Shown one piece after another: positions 10,093 to 19,678 of a DNA stretch of 64,000 bases. Source of the DNA: Pseudomonas sp. CFBP13508 (lineage in GTDB: Bacteria > Pseudomonadota > Gammaproteobacteria > Pseudomonadales > Pseudomonadaceae); the NCBI RefSeq assembly GCF_005233515.1, contig NZ_QFZZ01000009.1:62001-126000 (forward strand). The letters are read 5' to 3'. A model generated the notes under the pieces. It saw only the letters and a program-made list of their open reading frames with translations. It ran no database searches and was not told the origin of the DNA. Made by a program: the position numbers and the translations under genes. Within the stretch, counting starts at the first letter, position 1; each line of letters starts with the position of its first letter.

Positions 10093-10983
10093 ATGGACTT
10101 GGCTAACCTCAACGCTTTTATTGCCATCGCCGAGACCGGCAGCTTCTCCGGCGCTGGCGAACGCCTGCACCTGACACAACCGGCGATCAGCAAGCGCATC
10201 GCCGGTCTTGAGCAGCAATTAAAGGTGCGCCTTTTCGATCGACTGGGCCGCGAAGTCGGCCTGACCGAGGCCGGTCGTGCCCTGCTGCCACGGGCTTATC
10301 AGATTCTTAACGTGCTCGACGACACCCGCCGCGCCCTGACCAACCTGACCGGTGAAGTCAGCGGCCGCCTGACCCTGGCCACCAGTCACCACATCGGCCT
10401 GCACCGCTTGCCACCTCTATTAAGGGAGTTCACCCGCCGCTACCCACAGGTCGCGCTGGATATTCAGTTCCTTGATTCGGAAGTGGCCTACGAGGAAATT
10501 CTCCACGGCCGCGCCGAACTGGCGGTCATCACCCTCGCGCCGGAGCCGCATACCCTGGTCAAAGCCACGCCGGTATGGGACGACCCGCTGGATTTTGTTG
10601 TCGCCCCGGAGCATTCGCTGATCAATAACGGCGCCGTCAGTCTGGCGGACATCGCCGGTCATCCGGCGGTTTTCCCCGGCGGCAACACCTTTACCCACCA
10701 CATCGTCCAGCGTTTGTTCGAAGCTCAGGGCCTGACGCCGAACATCGCCATGAGCACCAACTACCTGGAAACCATCAAGATGATGGTCTCCATCGGCCTG
10801 GCCTGGAGCGTGCTGCCGCGCACCATGCTCGACGAACAAGTGGCAAGCATCGCATTGCCGGGCATACAGCTCACTCGCCAGCTAGGCTATATCTTGCACA
10901 CCGAACGGACGCTATCGAATGCAGCACGCGCCTTCATGGCCCTGCTGGATGCACAAATCGATCGGCCAGGGATCCCGGCCTGA
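10093..10983 (+). CDS. LysR family transcriptional regulator (divergent from leuC)
   Basis: The 296-residue protein has an N-terminal winged helix-turn-helix (MDLANLNAFIAIAETGSFSG…LTQPAISKRIAGLEQQL, residues 1-60). A LysR effector-binding domain starting near 88 (GRLTLATSHHIGLHRLPPLL) follows. I chose the ATG at 10093 rather than 10069 because the LysR family begins at this point. It is divergent from leuC with a shared 135-bp region, so regulation of the leu genes is plausible. The effector is not known from sequence. Confidence 0.9.
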   Translation: MDLANLNAFIAIAETGSFSGAGERLHLTQPAISKRIAGLEQQLKVRLFDRLGREVGLTEAGRALLPRAYQILNVLDDTRRALTNLTGEVSGRLTLATSHHIGLHRLPPLLREFTRRYPQVALDIQFLDSEVAYEEILHGRAELAVITLAPEPHTLVKATPVWDDPLDFVVAPEHSLINNGAVSLADIAGHPAVFPGGNTFTHHIVQRLFEAQGLTPNIAMSTNYLETIKMMVSIGLAWSVLPRTMLDEQVASIALPGIQLTRQLGYILHTERTLSNAARAFMALLDAQIDRPGIPA

Positions 10984-11046
10984 CTTGTGCTACTTCTATA
11001 GAGCCGCTCCTGTGCCTAACGCCACTCAGCTCAAGGCCCGCTGACA

Positions 11047-14000
11047 ATGCCGAAATCTGTTGACCGAATTCCGCCGATGCCGCGAATCCAGGCTGTTGAT
11101 CCGCGCCATTCCGAGCAGAGCTGGGAAAGCGCGCCACAATTGCTCGCCGCGCTCAACGGCGCGCGGCTCGGTGCCTGGTATTGGGACATCGAGCGCGGGC
11201 AGATCAGCTGGTCGCGAGGCACCCAGGCGTTGTTCGGTTTCGATCCACGGCAGCCATTACCCGCCGACCTGGAATACCTCGACCTGTTGCCACCGGAGGA
11301 CCGCGCAAAAACCGTGCGTGCCTTCCACGCGGTGATCGCCGGCGCCCCGCTGGAGCAGGCGATGCATCACCGCATCCGCTGGCCCGACGGCAGCCTGCAC
11401 TGGCTGGAGATCAGCGGCAGCCTGCTGCCAGACAAGAACGGCCGGCCCCGAATGATCGGGGTGATTCGCGAAATCACCCACCAGCGCCAGCGCGAGCAGG
11501 CCTTGAGCAGCTCGGAGAAACGTTTCGCTACACTTTTCCACCTATGCCCGAACATGGTTTTGCTGACCCGTCAGGAGGACGGCCTGATCAGCGAGGCCAA
11601 CCAGTATTTCGAAAGCCTGTTCGGCTGGCCGGTGCAAAGCGCGATCGGCCGCACCACCCTGGAACTGGGCCTGTGGGTGCACCCCGAGCAACGCGCCGAA
11701 CTGGTGAAGAAAACCAAAGCCAAGGGCGAATTGATCAGCATGGAAGTGCAGTTCCGTGCCAGCAACGGCCAGGTCCACGACGGCATCCTCAGCGCGCAGA
11801 AGGTCGAGCTCGAAGGCCAGCCCTATCTGCTCAGCACCTTCCTCGACACCACTGAACGCAAAGCCGCCGAACTGGCCTTGAAGGACAGCCAGGAACGCCT
11901 CGACCTGGCGCTGGACTCGGCGCAACTCGGCACCTGGGACTGGCACATCCCCAGCGGCATGCTTTACGGCTCGGCGCGCGCTGCGCAATTGCACGGGCTG
12001 GAGCCGATCCCATTCCATGAATCATTCGAGGAGTTTTTCGAAGGCGTGCCGGGCGAGGAGCGCGACAGCATGCGCGACGCCTACCGCAGCCTGCGCGAAG
12101 GTCCGGCCGGCAATTATCAACTGACCTACCGCGTGCAATTGCCCGACGGCAGCTCGCGTTATCTGGAAAGCCGCGCGCGTCTCTATCGCGACGACAACGG
12201 CGCGCCGCTGCGCATGGCCGGCACGTTGCTGGACATCACCGATCAGGTCGAGCGCGAGCAGCGTCTGGTCGCCTCGGAAGAGAAATTCGCCACGCTGTTT
12301 CAGGTCAGCCCTGATCCGATTTGCGTCACGCGCCAGGAAACCGGGGAGTTCATCGAGATCAATTCCAGCTTCAGCCAGACTTTTGGCTGGAGCGCCGCCG
12401 ACGTGATTGGCCACACCGCCGAGGAAATCGGCCTGTGGGACGCCTCGGCGAAAAGCCTGCAACGCATCGAACGGGTGATTCGCGAACAAGGCCTGAGCAA
12501 CGTCGCCATTCTCGTCCAGCACAAGGACGGCCAGTCGCTGACCTGCGTGATTTCCAGCCGGCAGATCAGCGTCGGCGATCAGCCGTGCATCGTCACCACC
12601 CTGCGCGACATTACTCAGCAACAGCGCTCGGAAGCGGCGCTGAAGGCCAGCGAAGAAAAATTCGCCAAGGCGTTTCACTCAAGTCCAGACGCGATCACCA
12701 TCACCGAGCGCGACACCGGGCGATATCTGGAGGTCAACGACGGTTTCTGTCGCCTCACCGGCTACCGCGCTGACGAAGTGGTGGGCAAAACCGTTTATCA
12801 GGTGGGGATCTGGGCCGAAGAGAAACAACGCTCGACCTTGCTCGCCGAGTTGCAGATCAAGGGACGCGTGCATCATCAGGAAATGCTCGGGCGCAACAAG
12901 CGCGGCGAATTGCTCACGGTGGAAGTCTCGGTCGAGCCGATTACCCTCAACGAAACCGCGTGCCTGCTGCTGACCGCGCGCGACGTCAGCCTGTTGAAGA
13001 ACGCCGAAGCGCAGATTCGTCACCTGGCCTATCACGACCCGCTGACCAACCTGCCCAATCGCGCGCTGCTGATGGATCGCTTGAGTCAGCAGATCGCCCT
13101 GCTCAAGCGCCACAATCTACGCGGCGCCTTGCTGTTTCTCGACCTCGATCACTTCAAGCACATCAACGATTCCCTCGGTCACCCGGTCGGCGACACCGTG
13201 CTGAAAATCATCACCGCGCGGCTCGAAGCCAGCGTGCGCATGGAAGACACGGTGGCGCGCCTCGGTGGCGATGAGTTTGTGGTGTTGCTCAGCGGCCTCG
13301 AAGGTTCGCGCAGTGAAGTCAGCGAACAAGTGCGCGCGCTGGCCGACACCATTCGCGAATTGCTTTCGGAGCCGATGTTCCTCGATGGCCAGCGCCTGCA
13401 AGTGACGCCGAGCATTGGCGTCGCGTTGATCCCCGATCACGGTTCGACCCCGACCGACCTGCTCAAACGCGCCGACATCGCCCTTTACCGGGCCAAGGAC
13501 TCCGGGCGCAACACCACGCAGATGTATCACAACACCATGCAGAAAGCGGCCAGCGAACGCCTGCGCATGGAGACCGACCTGCGTCTGGCGCTGTCACGCG
13601 GCGAGTTCAACGTGCACTTTCAGCCGCAGGTCGATGCCCGCGACAACCGCATCATCGGCGCCGAAGCGCTGGTGCGCTGGAATCATCCCGAACTCGGCGC
13701 GCAATCGCCCACCGAGTTCATCAAGGTACTGGAAGACAGCGGCCTGATTCTCGAAGTCGGCACGTGGATCCTCGATGAAGCCTGCAACGCCTTCAAAAAA
13801 CTGATCGCGTTGAAACTGGTCGACCCGCTGAACTTCAGCCTGTGCGTGAACATCAGCCCGAGACAGTTCCGCCAGAACGATTTCGTCGAACGCATCGAAC
13901 ACAGCATGACCAGCCACGGCCTGCCCTGCTCGCTGCTTAAACTGGAAATTACCGAAGGCATCGTCATCCAGAATCTGGAAGACACCATCAGCAAAATGCG

Positions 14001-14325
14001 CCGCCTGAAAAAGCTTGGCGTGAGCTTCGCCATGGATGATTTCGGCACCGGTTACTCATCGCTGACCTATCTGAAACGCCTGCCGGTGGACACCTTGAAA
14101 ATCGACCAGTCGTTCATCCGCGATGCGATCACCGACTCCAATGTCGCGGAGATCATTCGCGCAATTGTCGCGATGGCGCGCAGCTTGGAGCTGGAAGTGA
14201 TTGCCGAGGGCGTGGAGACGCCGGAACAGTTGGCGTTCTTGCAGGGGCTGGACTGCCATTTGTATCAAGGTTATTTGCATAGCCGTCCGGTGGGGTTGGA
14301 GGATCTGAAAAAACTGCTGCCCTGA
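11047..14325 (+). CDS. Multi-PAS diguanylate cyclase/phosphodiesterase (GGDEF-EAL)
   Basis: The 1092-residue cytoplasmic protein begins with four PAS modules (about 30-155, 156-275, 278-400 and 405-650 with a further PAS-like copy). Each ends in a PAC-type segment such as GVIREITHQRQREQAL. The GGDEF domain (about 655-825) has an intact active site LGGDEF. An RMED inhibitory site lies exactly five residues before it. The EAL domain (about 835-1090) keeps the catalytic signatures EALVRW, ITEGIVIQN, DDFGTGYSSL and AEGVET. Both c-di-GMP synthesis and hydrolysis look possible. No membrane segment is visible, so it is a soluble sensor. The input signal is unknown. It lies 63 bases after the LysR gene. 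Confidence 0.92.
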   Translation: MPKSVDRIPPMPRIQAVDPRHSEQSWESAPQLLAALNGARLGAWYWDIERGQISWSRGTQALFGFDPRQPLPADLEYLDLLPPEDRAKTVRAFHAVIAGAPLEQAMHHRIRWPDGSLHWLEISGSLLPDKNGRPRMIGVIREITHQRQREQALSSSEKRFATLFHLCPNMVLLTRQEDGLISEANQYFESLFGWPVQSAIGRTTLELGLWVHPEQRAELVKKTKAKGELISMEVQFRASNGQVHDGILSAQKVELEGQPYLLSTFLDTTERKAAELALKDSQERLDLALDSAQLGTWDWHIPSGMLYGSARAAQLHGLEPIPFHESFEEFFEGVPGEERDSMRDAYRSLREGPAGNYQLTYRVQLPDGSSRYLESRARLYRDDNGAPLRMAGTLLDITDQVEREQRLVASEEKFATLFQVSPDPICVTRQETGEFIEINSSFSQTFGWSAADVIGHTAEEIGLWDASAKSLQRIERVIREQGLSNVAILVQHKDGQSLTCVISSRQISVGDQPCIVTTLRDITQQQRSEAALKASEEKFAKAFHSSPDAITITERDTGRYLEVNDGFCRLTGYRADEVVGKTVYQVGIWAEEKQRSTLLAELQIKGRVHHQEMLGRNKRGELLTVEVSVEPITLNETACLLLTARDVSLLKNAEAQIRHLAYHDPLTNLPNRALLMDRLSQQIALLKRHNLRGALLFLDLDHFKHINDSLGHPVGDTVLKIITARLEASVRMEDTVARLGGDEFVVLLSGLEGSRSEVSEQVRALADTIRELLSEPMFLDGQRLQVTPSIGVALIPDHGSTPTDLLKRADIALYRAKDSGRNTTQMYHNTMQKAASERLRMETDLRLALSRGEFNVHFQPQVDARDNRIIGAEALVRWNHPELGAQSPTEFIKVLEDSGLILEVGTWILDEACNAFKKLIALKLVDPLNFSLCVNISPRQFRQNDFVERIEHSMTSHGLPCSLLKLEITEGIVIQNLEDTISKMRRLKKLGVSFAMDDFGTGYSSLTYLKRLPVDTLKIDQSFIRDAITDSNVAEIIRAIVAMARSLELEVIAEGVETPEQLAFLQGLDCHLYQGYLHSRPVGLEDLKKLLP

Positions 14326-14419
14326 ATCGGCGGTCGCACGGCCTGGCAACAGAGCAACAATTGCCACGGTTTGCGTCAGCCTGTAGGGTCGCGTTTTTTG
14401 CGCCGCTTCGAGATCAACC

Positions 14420-16111
14420 ATGCAGGATGCATCCCTTCCCCGCCCGGCCCTGCTGGGCATCGACCTTGGCACCACCAACAGCCTGATCGCCGTCTGGCGT
14501 GAAGGACGCGCCGAGCTGATCCGCAACGCCCTCGGCGATGTGCTGACACCGTCGGTGGTCAGCCTTGATGAAGACGACACGATTCTGGTCGGCAAAGCCG
14601 CCCGCGCCCGCCTGACCACGCACCCGGAACGCACTGCCGCCGCGTTCAAGCGCTTCATGGGCAGCGACCGGCAAATCCAGCTCGGCTCTCGCCAGTTCAG
14701 CCCGGAAGAGTTGTCGGCGCTGGTACTTGGCTCACTCAAGCAAGACGCGGAAGCCTTTCTCGGCCAGGCGGTCACAGAAGCGGTCATTTCCGTACCGGCA
14801 TATTTCAGTGACGAGCAGCGCAAGCGCACCTTGTTCGCCGCCGAACTGGCCGGGCTGTCCGTGACGCGCCTGATCAATGAACCGACCGCTGCCGCCATGG
14901 CGTACGGCCTGCACGAACAGAAGTTCGAACGCACGCTGATTTTCGATCTCGGCGGCGGCACGTTCGACGTCACCGTGCTCGAATACGCATTGCCGCTGAT
15001 CGAAGTGCACGCCTCCACCGGTGACAACTTTCTTGGCGGTGAAGACTTCACCGCCGCCCTGTTGCAGGCCTGCCTGAAACACTGGCAACTCACCCCCTCA
15101 ACGATCGATGCACAAGCCATGGCCAGCCTCGGTGATGCCCTGGAACAGCTGAAATGCAAACTCGGCGAAGGGGCGCAGCACTTGAGCTGGCGGTATGCCG
15201 AGCAGACATTCGAATGGGAACTGGATGAAGCCGCTGCGGTGAAAATCTGGGAGCCGTTGCTGGCCCGCTTGCGCGCACCAATCGAACAGGCTCTGCGCGA
15301 TGCCCGACTGAAACCGCGCGACCTCGACAGCCTCGTACTGGTCGGTGGCGCCACGCGCATGCCGGCGGTACAGCAAATGGTCGCCACGTTGTTTGGACGC
15401 CTGCCTTATCGGCATCTTGATCCGGACACCATCGTGGCTCTGGGCGCAGCGACGCAGGCGGCATGCAAGGCGCGGGACGGTGCGGTCGAGGAATTGATTT
15501 TGACCGATGTCTGCCCTTATACGCTGGGGATTTCGACCAATCGTGGCGAAGGCGTCAGTGGCGCGTTCTCGCCGATCATCGAACGTAACACGGTGATTCC
15601 AACGTCACGGGTGCAGCGTTACTCGACGACGTTTGCGCAACAGACTGAAATCCGTATCGCGGTTTACCAAGGGGAACGCCCGTGGGTACGCGACAATATT
15701 TTCATCGATTCTTTCGACATCCAGTTCACCCCTAGTGAGCAGCTGCAGAGCCTCGATGTGCGTTTCAGTTATGACATCAACGGCCTGCTGGAAGTAGACG
15801 TCACGCTTCTGGAAACCGGCGAACGTTACGGCCACAGCATCGACCGCAGCCCGACCGGACTGGATGAACAGGCGCGCAGAGACAGCCATGCCCGGCTCGC
15901 GACGCTCAAAGTCCACCCTCGCGACGCCCTGCCCAACCGCACCCTGCTCGCACGTCTGGAGCGAGCATGGATGCAAACTCTGGGCGACGAGCGTGCGCGC
16001 ATTGCCGAGTGGATGGACACCTTCAACACCGTGCTTGCCGGCCAGCAAGCCAGCAAAATCGCCAGCCACCGCTCAGCGCTGAATGATGCGCTGGATCAGA
16101 TGCGTCTTTAA
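14420..16111 (+). CDS. hscC: Hsp70 family chaperone HscC
   Basis: The 563-residue protein is a short Hsp70. It has the phosphate-1 loop GIDLGTTNSLIAV at residues 13-25, SVPAYFSDEQRKRT, EPTAAAMAYG and the second phosphate loop FDLGGGTFDVTVLEY. The substrate-binding part is short, as in HscC rather than DnaK. In E. coli, HscC works with the J proteins DjlB and DjlC, and here the neighbouring convergent gene encodes a J-like protein. The two reading frames end on the same TTAA. GAGATC lies just upstream of the ATG. Client proteins are unknown. Confidence 0.93.
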   Translation: MQDASLPRPALLGIDLGTTNSLIAVWREGRAELIRNALGDVLTPSVVSLDEDDTILVGKAARARLTTHPERTAAAFKRFMGSDRQIQLGSRQFSPEELSALVLGSLKQDAEAFLGQAVTEAVISVPAYFSDEQRKRTLFAAELAGLSVTRLINEPTAAAMAYGLHEQKFERTLIFDLGGGTFDVTVLEYALPLIEVHASTGDNFLGGEDFTAALLQACLKHWQLTPSTIDAQAMASLGDALEQLKCKLGEGAQHLSWRYAEQTFEWELDEAAAVKIWEPLLARLRAPIEQALRDARLKPRDLDSLVLVGGATRMPAVQQMVATLFGRLPYRHLDPDTIVALGAATQAACKARDGAVEELILTDVCPYTLGISTNRGEGVSGAFSPIIERNTVIPTSRVQRYSTTFAQQTEIRIAVYQGERPWVRDNIFIDSFDIQFTPSEQLQSLDVRFSYDINGLLEVDVTLLETGERYGHSIDRSPTGLDEQARRDSHARLATLKVHPRDALPNRTLLARLERAWMQTLGDERARIAEWMDTFNTVLAGQQASKIASHRSALNDALDQMRL

Positions 16112-18798
16112 CCGTTCAGTTGCCGTAAAGCAGCCTGCAACCCGCCGGACAACATATCTGCCCCACTGTCCGGCGGCACGCCATAGCGGTTAGGCAGTTT
16201 GTCTCCCGGAAAGCCGAACAACACCAGCGGCAGGAATGGCAGAAACGGCGACAATCCAAGAAATATCAGCAGTGTCGGTATGCCCCGGCCCATATCGTGC
16301 AACCGCCGTAGAACTGCCGCGAACAACAGCAGCACGCCAAGCAAAAAGATGACCAACCCGCCAATCGTCGTGCCCGTTATCAGCCCCGCTATTGGGGTTA
16401 CCACTACGCATCCCAGGACCTGAGCGATAAAAGCCTTGCGCCCCAGCCGTGATCCGAGGCGCCAGAAAGCTTTCGCTGGTACTGGCTGGACATCACTGTT
16501 GGCTAACAGCAACCGCTCCGACCACGACAGCAACGCGCACAGTGCCAAGCGCAAACCGACGCTGTTCTGCACGTCATCCTTACCCTGCTGCAGTTGCCGC
16601 AACACTCGCGTTTTCGGCACACCGGCAGCGCCGTAGCGAATCAAGCTTTTGAGCGCATCCAGCGCCTCATAGGCCAATAGTTTGTCGACACCGAAATCCG
16701 TCAACACCTTGCGCGGTGGCCACACCGGTTCGCCCTTGATCAGACCGTCGCGAAAGCCTTCGAACCAGTCATCCTCGCAACTGACCGCTTCAATCGACTG
16801 CAACAACGCCCGGTGCTGCTCGGCGCTCAGGCCTGGATCGTGGTAGAGCACGCCCCAGAACATCAACAAGCCCAGCAGATCATCGCCGCACGCCGCACGG
16901 TCACTTTCGACGCAGGTGTAAAGCAGGGTATTGGCGGGCAGCCTGGCGCTGTCGAGAGCCTGCTCGACACTGAACAACTGTTGCACCAGCAAACCGTGCA
17001 CAGGATCGTCACCCTGCAGCCAGCCCAGCAAACCGGCGCCATTGCCCTGCTCACGCAGCAAGCGCCGCAATAGCGGCTGCAGTCGGCTCAAAGGATGCGC
17101 AGGATTGAACGGCAAACGCTCCAGACACTGCGCATCAATCAATTGCAACCAGCGCTCGGGTTGTTCCAGCAATGCCAGAAAAAACACGGTTTGAGCGTGC
17201 CAATCCCAGATGGCCGCTCCCAACCCGATCGGCGGCAAACCTGTCGCGCGCCGACTCAACTGGAGCATGAGATCAAGCTCCGAGAGGTCATTGCCGTCTT
17301 TGACCGCACTCAGCTCGAACGCGTCGGCGATGCGTGCAAGCGCCGTGTCGCTATAGGGCCGCAAGCGCTGCAACCACAGACGACAAACCTTGTGCAGCGC
17401 ACCTTCGGACAACGCGAGCGGCAATTGCGGTGAAAGTGTTTGCGAGTCAGTGAAAGCGCTCATGGCCTGCGCAACAGGCGCCTTGGCCAGCCAATGCAGA
17501 TGTTGCCTGGCCTGATACTTCAGGCCGCTCAAAACCAGGCATTCCAGCGCGTCCACCGGCAGCGGTTCGTCGACAATCTGCTGCAACAAGGCCGAATCAC
17601 CACGATGCAGCGCCCAGGCGTGCCGGTACAGACGCAGCAAACGGCTGTCGTGGTTTTCGCCGATCAACTGCGCGAGCAATGGCAACTCGTCGCCCGCCAT
17701 GCGCCAATCAACAAAGCTTTGCGCCAGTGCATCAAGCTTGAGCCGTCCGACACCCAACCAACGGGTCAAGGTCTCGGGCCGTTGTGACGGACTGCCATAC
17801 ACTTGGCACTCAGCACCCAGTTCGTCCGGCCAAACGGCGCAGTCCTCCAGACGATCGAACGCCTGAATCAGCACCGGCAGAAAGGTCGGCTGACGCTTGG
17901 CACACAGCTCCAGCAAGCGACTCTCTGCCGCGGGATGGCGATGTTCGCTCCAGAGCCGAATCCAGCATGGAAACGCTTGATCGTCGTGCCCCAACAGACT
18001 GTACTGACACGCCAGCAGGTACAGCCAGTCGACGTTATCCGGCGCGGCATCGTGCTGTTCGGCACAGCATTGCAGGAACGTCGGCGCGCCCATCCCCGCT
18101 TGGGTGAACTGCACCAGCAACCGCTTGAGGTACGCGGCATCGTTGGGCAACGGCAAGCACGTGTGCCGACTGGCGAACTCGGCGAACTCGTGAAGCGGAC
18201 GCTGAGTAAAGATGAAATCGAGGCTACGGGCATACCACAGCGACTCGGTCTGTGCCGGCTCTGACCAGGCGCTCATCAGATCCGTGTCGAACGGGTCGGG
18301 CGTCTTGATGCGCTGCAAAAAGCCTTCTACCGCTTGCGCATCGTCGAATGCCAGATCGAGCAATTGCTGGTCCCAGGCCATGCGCTGCGCCAACAGATTC
18401 GCACAACGGTAGGACAACGGACCGGCGCCGGAAAGTCGGTGGTACAAGCCCCAGTTGAGGTCATCGAAAACCTCCAGTGACAAGTCATCCAGCGTCCGGA
18501 CAAATGCCTGCCATGCCGCGTAGTTGAAGCGTCGCGCGGGATCATCCAGCAGCGCACAGAAATCCAGGAAAGCTTGAGGCGCCCGGACGACATTGGCTTG
18601 TGCAGCGTCGATCTCGTCTCCAGCCTCTTCCTCCTCTTCACGGGCCAGACGCAGGGCACTCTCGTAGGCCATGCGTAGCGCTTGAAAACCTTCCGGATCG
18701 GTTTCCGGATGGTGCGCCGGCAAACGGGCGCGATAGGCGCTGCGAATCAGGGTTTCGTCAGTAGTCGGTTCAATGCCCAGTCGAATCCAGCAACTCAT
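16108..18798 (-). CDS. Large J-domain-like co-chaperone with C-terminal DUF805-like membrane region
   Basis: The 896-residue protein starts with a short J-like domain (CWIRLGIEPTTDETLIRSAY, then HHPETDPEGFQALRMAYE, residues 3-50). The usual HPD is HPE here. A long helical, TPR-like middle of about 700 residues follows, rich in Leu, Trp, Arg and Ala, with no motif I recognise. The C-terminus (about 775-880) has hydrophobic segments and the signature RRLHDMGRG…PNRYGVPP of DUF805 membrane proteins. The start overlaps the upstream DUF1266 gene as ATGA, and the stop overlaps hscC on the other strand. DjlB/DjlC-like partnership with HscC is inferred from domain and location. Confidence 0.82.
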   Translation of the reverse strand: MSCWIRLGIEPTTDETLIRSAYRARLPAHHPETDPEGFQALRMAYESALRLAREEEEEAGDEIDAAQANVVRAPQAFLDFCALLDDPARRFNYAAWQAFVRTLDDLSLEVFDDLNWGLYHRLSGAGPLSYRCANLLAQRMAWDQQLLDLAFDDAQAVEGFLQRIKTPDPFDTDLMSAWSEPAQTESLWYARSLDFIFTQRPLHEFAEFASRHTCLPLPNDAAYLKRLLVQFTQAGMGAPTFLQCCAEQHDAAPDNVDWLYLLACQYSLLGHDDQAFPCWIRLWSEHRHPAAESRLLELCAKRQPTFLPVLIQAFDRLEDCAVWPDELGAECQVYGSPSQRPETLTRWLGVGRLKLDALAQSFVDWRMAGDELPLLAQLIGENHDSRLLRLYRHAWALHRGDSALLQQIVDEPLPVDALECLVLSGLKYQARQHLHWLAKAPVAQAMSAFTDSQTLSPQLPLALSEGALHKVCRLWLQRLRPYSDTALARIADAFELSAVKDGNDLSELDLMLQLSRRATGLPPIGLGAAIWDWHAQTVFFLALLEQPERWLQLIDAQCLERLPFNPAHPLSRLQPLLRRLLREQGNGAGLLGWLQGDDPVHGLLVQQLFSVEQALDSARLPANTLLYTCVESDRAACGDDLLGLLMFWGVLYHDPGLSAEQHRALLQSIEAVSCEDDWFEGFRDGLIKGEPVWPPRKVLTDFGVDKLLAYEALDALKSLIRYGAAGVPKTRVLRQLQQGKDDVQNSVGLRLALCALLSWSERLLLANSDVQPVPAKAFWRLGSRLGRKAFIAQVLGCVVVTPIAGLITGTTIGGLVIFLLGVLLLFAAVLRRLHDMGRGIPTLLIFLGLSPFLPFLPLVLFGFPGDKLPNRYGVPPDSGADMLSGGLQAALRQLNG

Positions 18799-19490
18799 GA
18801 CCAGTCGAACTCCCCAAGCGATGCCGGACGAGACGGCGGATCAATATCCATGTGCCAAGGCAGATCAGCGAGAAAGTGTGGAATGTTTTGCGCAAGGCCT
18901 CGGGCAATCCTGGTGTTGAAAGCGCTGGTGCCCTCACGACTCATCTCGACCGCCAGTTCACCATCGCTTTTGCTCATGCAGCACCAAAAAGTTCGTCCCA
19001 CCAGAAAGCCGTTGAAATAAGCCATCCAGCTGCCGTAATGAAACTGCGCCCTCAACGCCAGACGACTGTGCAACCAGTTGCTCTCGTCCAGACCGATCCA
19101 TTGATTACGCACGGCGCAGCGCAACAGAAAGCCCATCCGGCCGTAATCCCAGGACAAGATGCCGCCGGGACCACAGTTGCCGAAGGTACGGCTGGCAAAT
19201 TCATGCAGGACGCGCTCGCGCGGGCTCAGCTCATTGAGCAACGACTGCCATTCACTCGGCAGGCATCGCTGCCACGCCAGATAGGCCGCACTGAGGTGTT
19301 TGGCATGGCCGTCGTCGGTCATCCATCCGAGCATGTCGAACAACTGTTGCCGATCATCGATACCCCAACTTTCCTTGAGGTTGATGTAACGATCGTTGCA
19401 GAACGCCGGGTCGTCATACCCGGCGCCGGTGTTGAGCGCGGCCATTGGTGCGGACAACGCGCACAGCCAGCGCTGTTGAATCTCGTCCAT
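18795..19490 (-). CDS. DUF1266 domain-containing protein
   Basis: The 231-residue protein resembles the DUF1266 family: an early RWLCALSAPMAALN, then ESWGIDDRQQLFDMLGWMTDDGH, and the late YDYGR-like element SWDYGRMGFLLRCAVRNQWI. It has no signal peptide or membrane segment. Its stop overlaps the start of the J-like gene (ATGA), so the two are probably co-translated. Family function is not established. The tie to the HscC system is inferred from linkage only. Confidence 0.8.
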   Translation of the reverse strand: MDEIQQRWLCALSAPMAALNTGAGYDDPAFCNDRYINLKESWGIDDRQQLFDMLGWMTDDGHAKHLSAAYLAWQRCLPSEWQSLLNELSPRERVLHEFASRTFGNCGPGGILSWDYGRMGFLLRCAVRNQWIGLDESNWLHSRLALRAQFHYGSWMAYFNGFLVGRTFWCCMSKSDGELAVEMSREGTSAFNTRIARGLAQNIPHFLADLPWHMDIDPPSRPASLGEFDWS

Positions 19491-19600
19491 GAAAAAAGGC
19501 TCCAGGCCGACCGCTGGGAAATGGGGGCCGGCAAAACTGCGCCGATTGTAAAGAGCCCCGCCAACAGCGGCAAACCCTGCATCGCTTTGACTGCGCGCAC

Positions 19601-19629
19601 AAAAAAGGCCCCGACGTATCGGGGCCTTT
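19601..19629 (-). terminator. Rho-independent terminator of ibpA
   Basis: On the minus strand, AAGGCCCCGA pairs with TCGGGGCCTT across a four-base loop, followed by a T run. It lies about 50 bases after the ibpA stop. Confidence 0.85.
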
Positions 19630-19678
19630 CGTTCAGCGGCTTATCGCCGGTTCGGGCGATTGTGTGTCAGCACATGAA

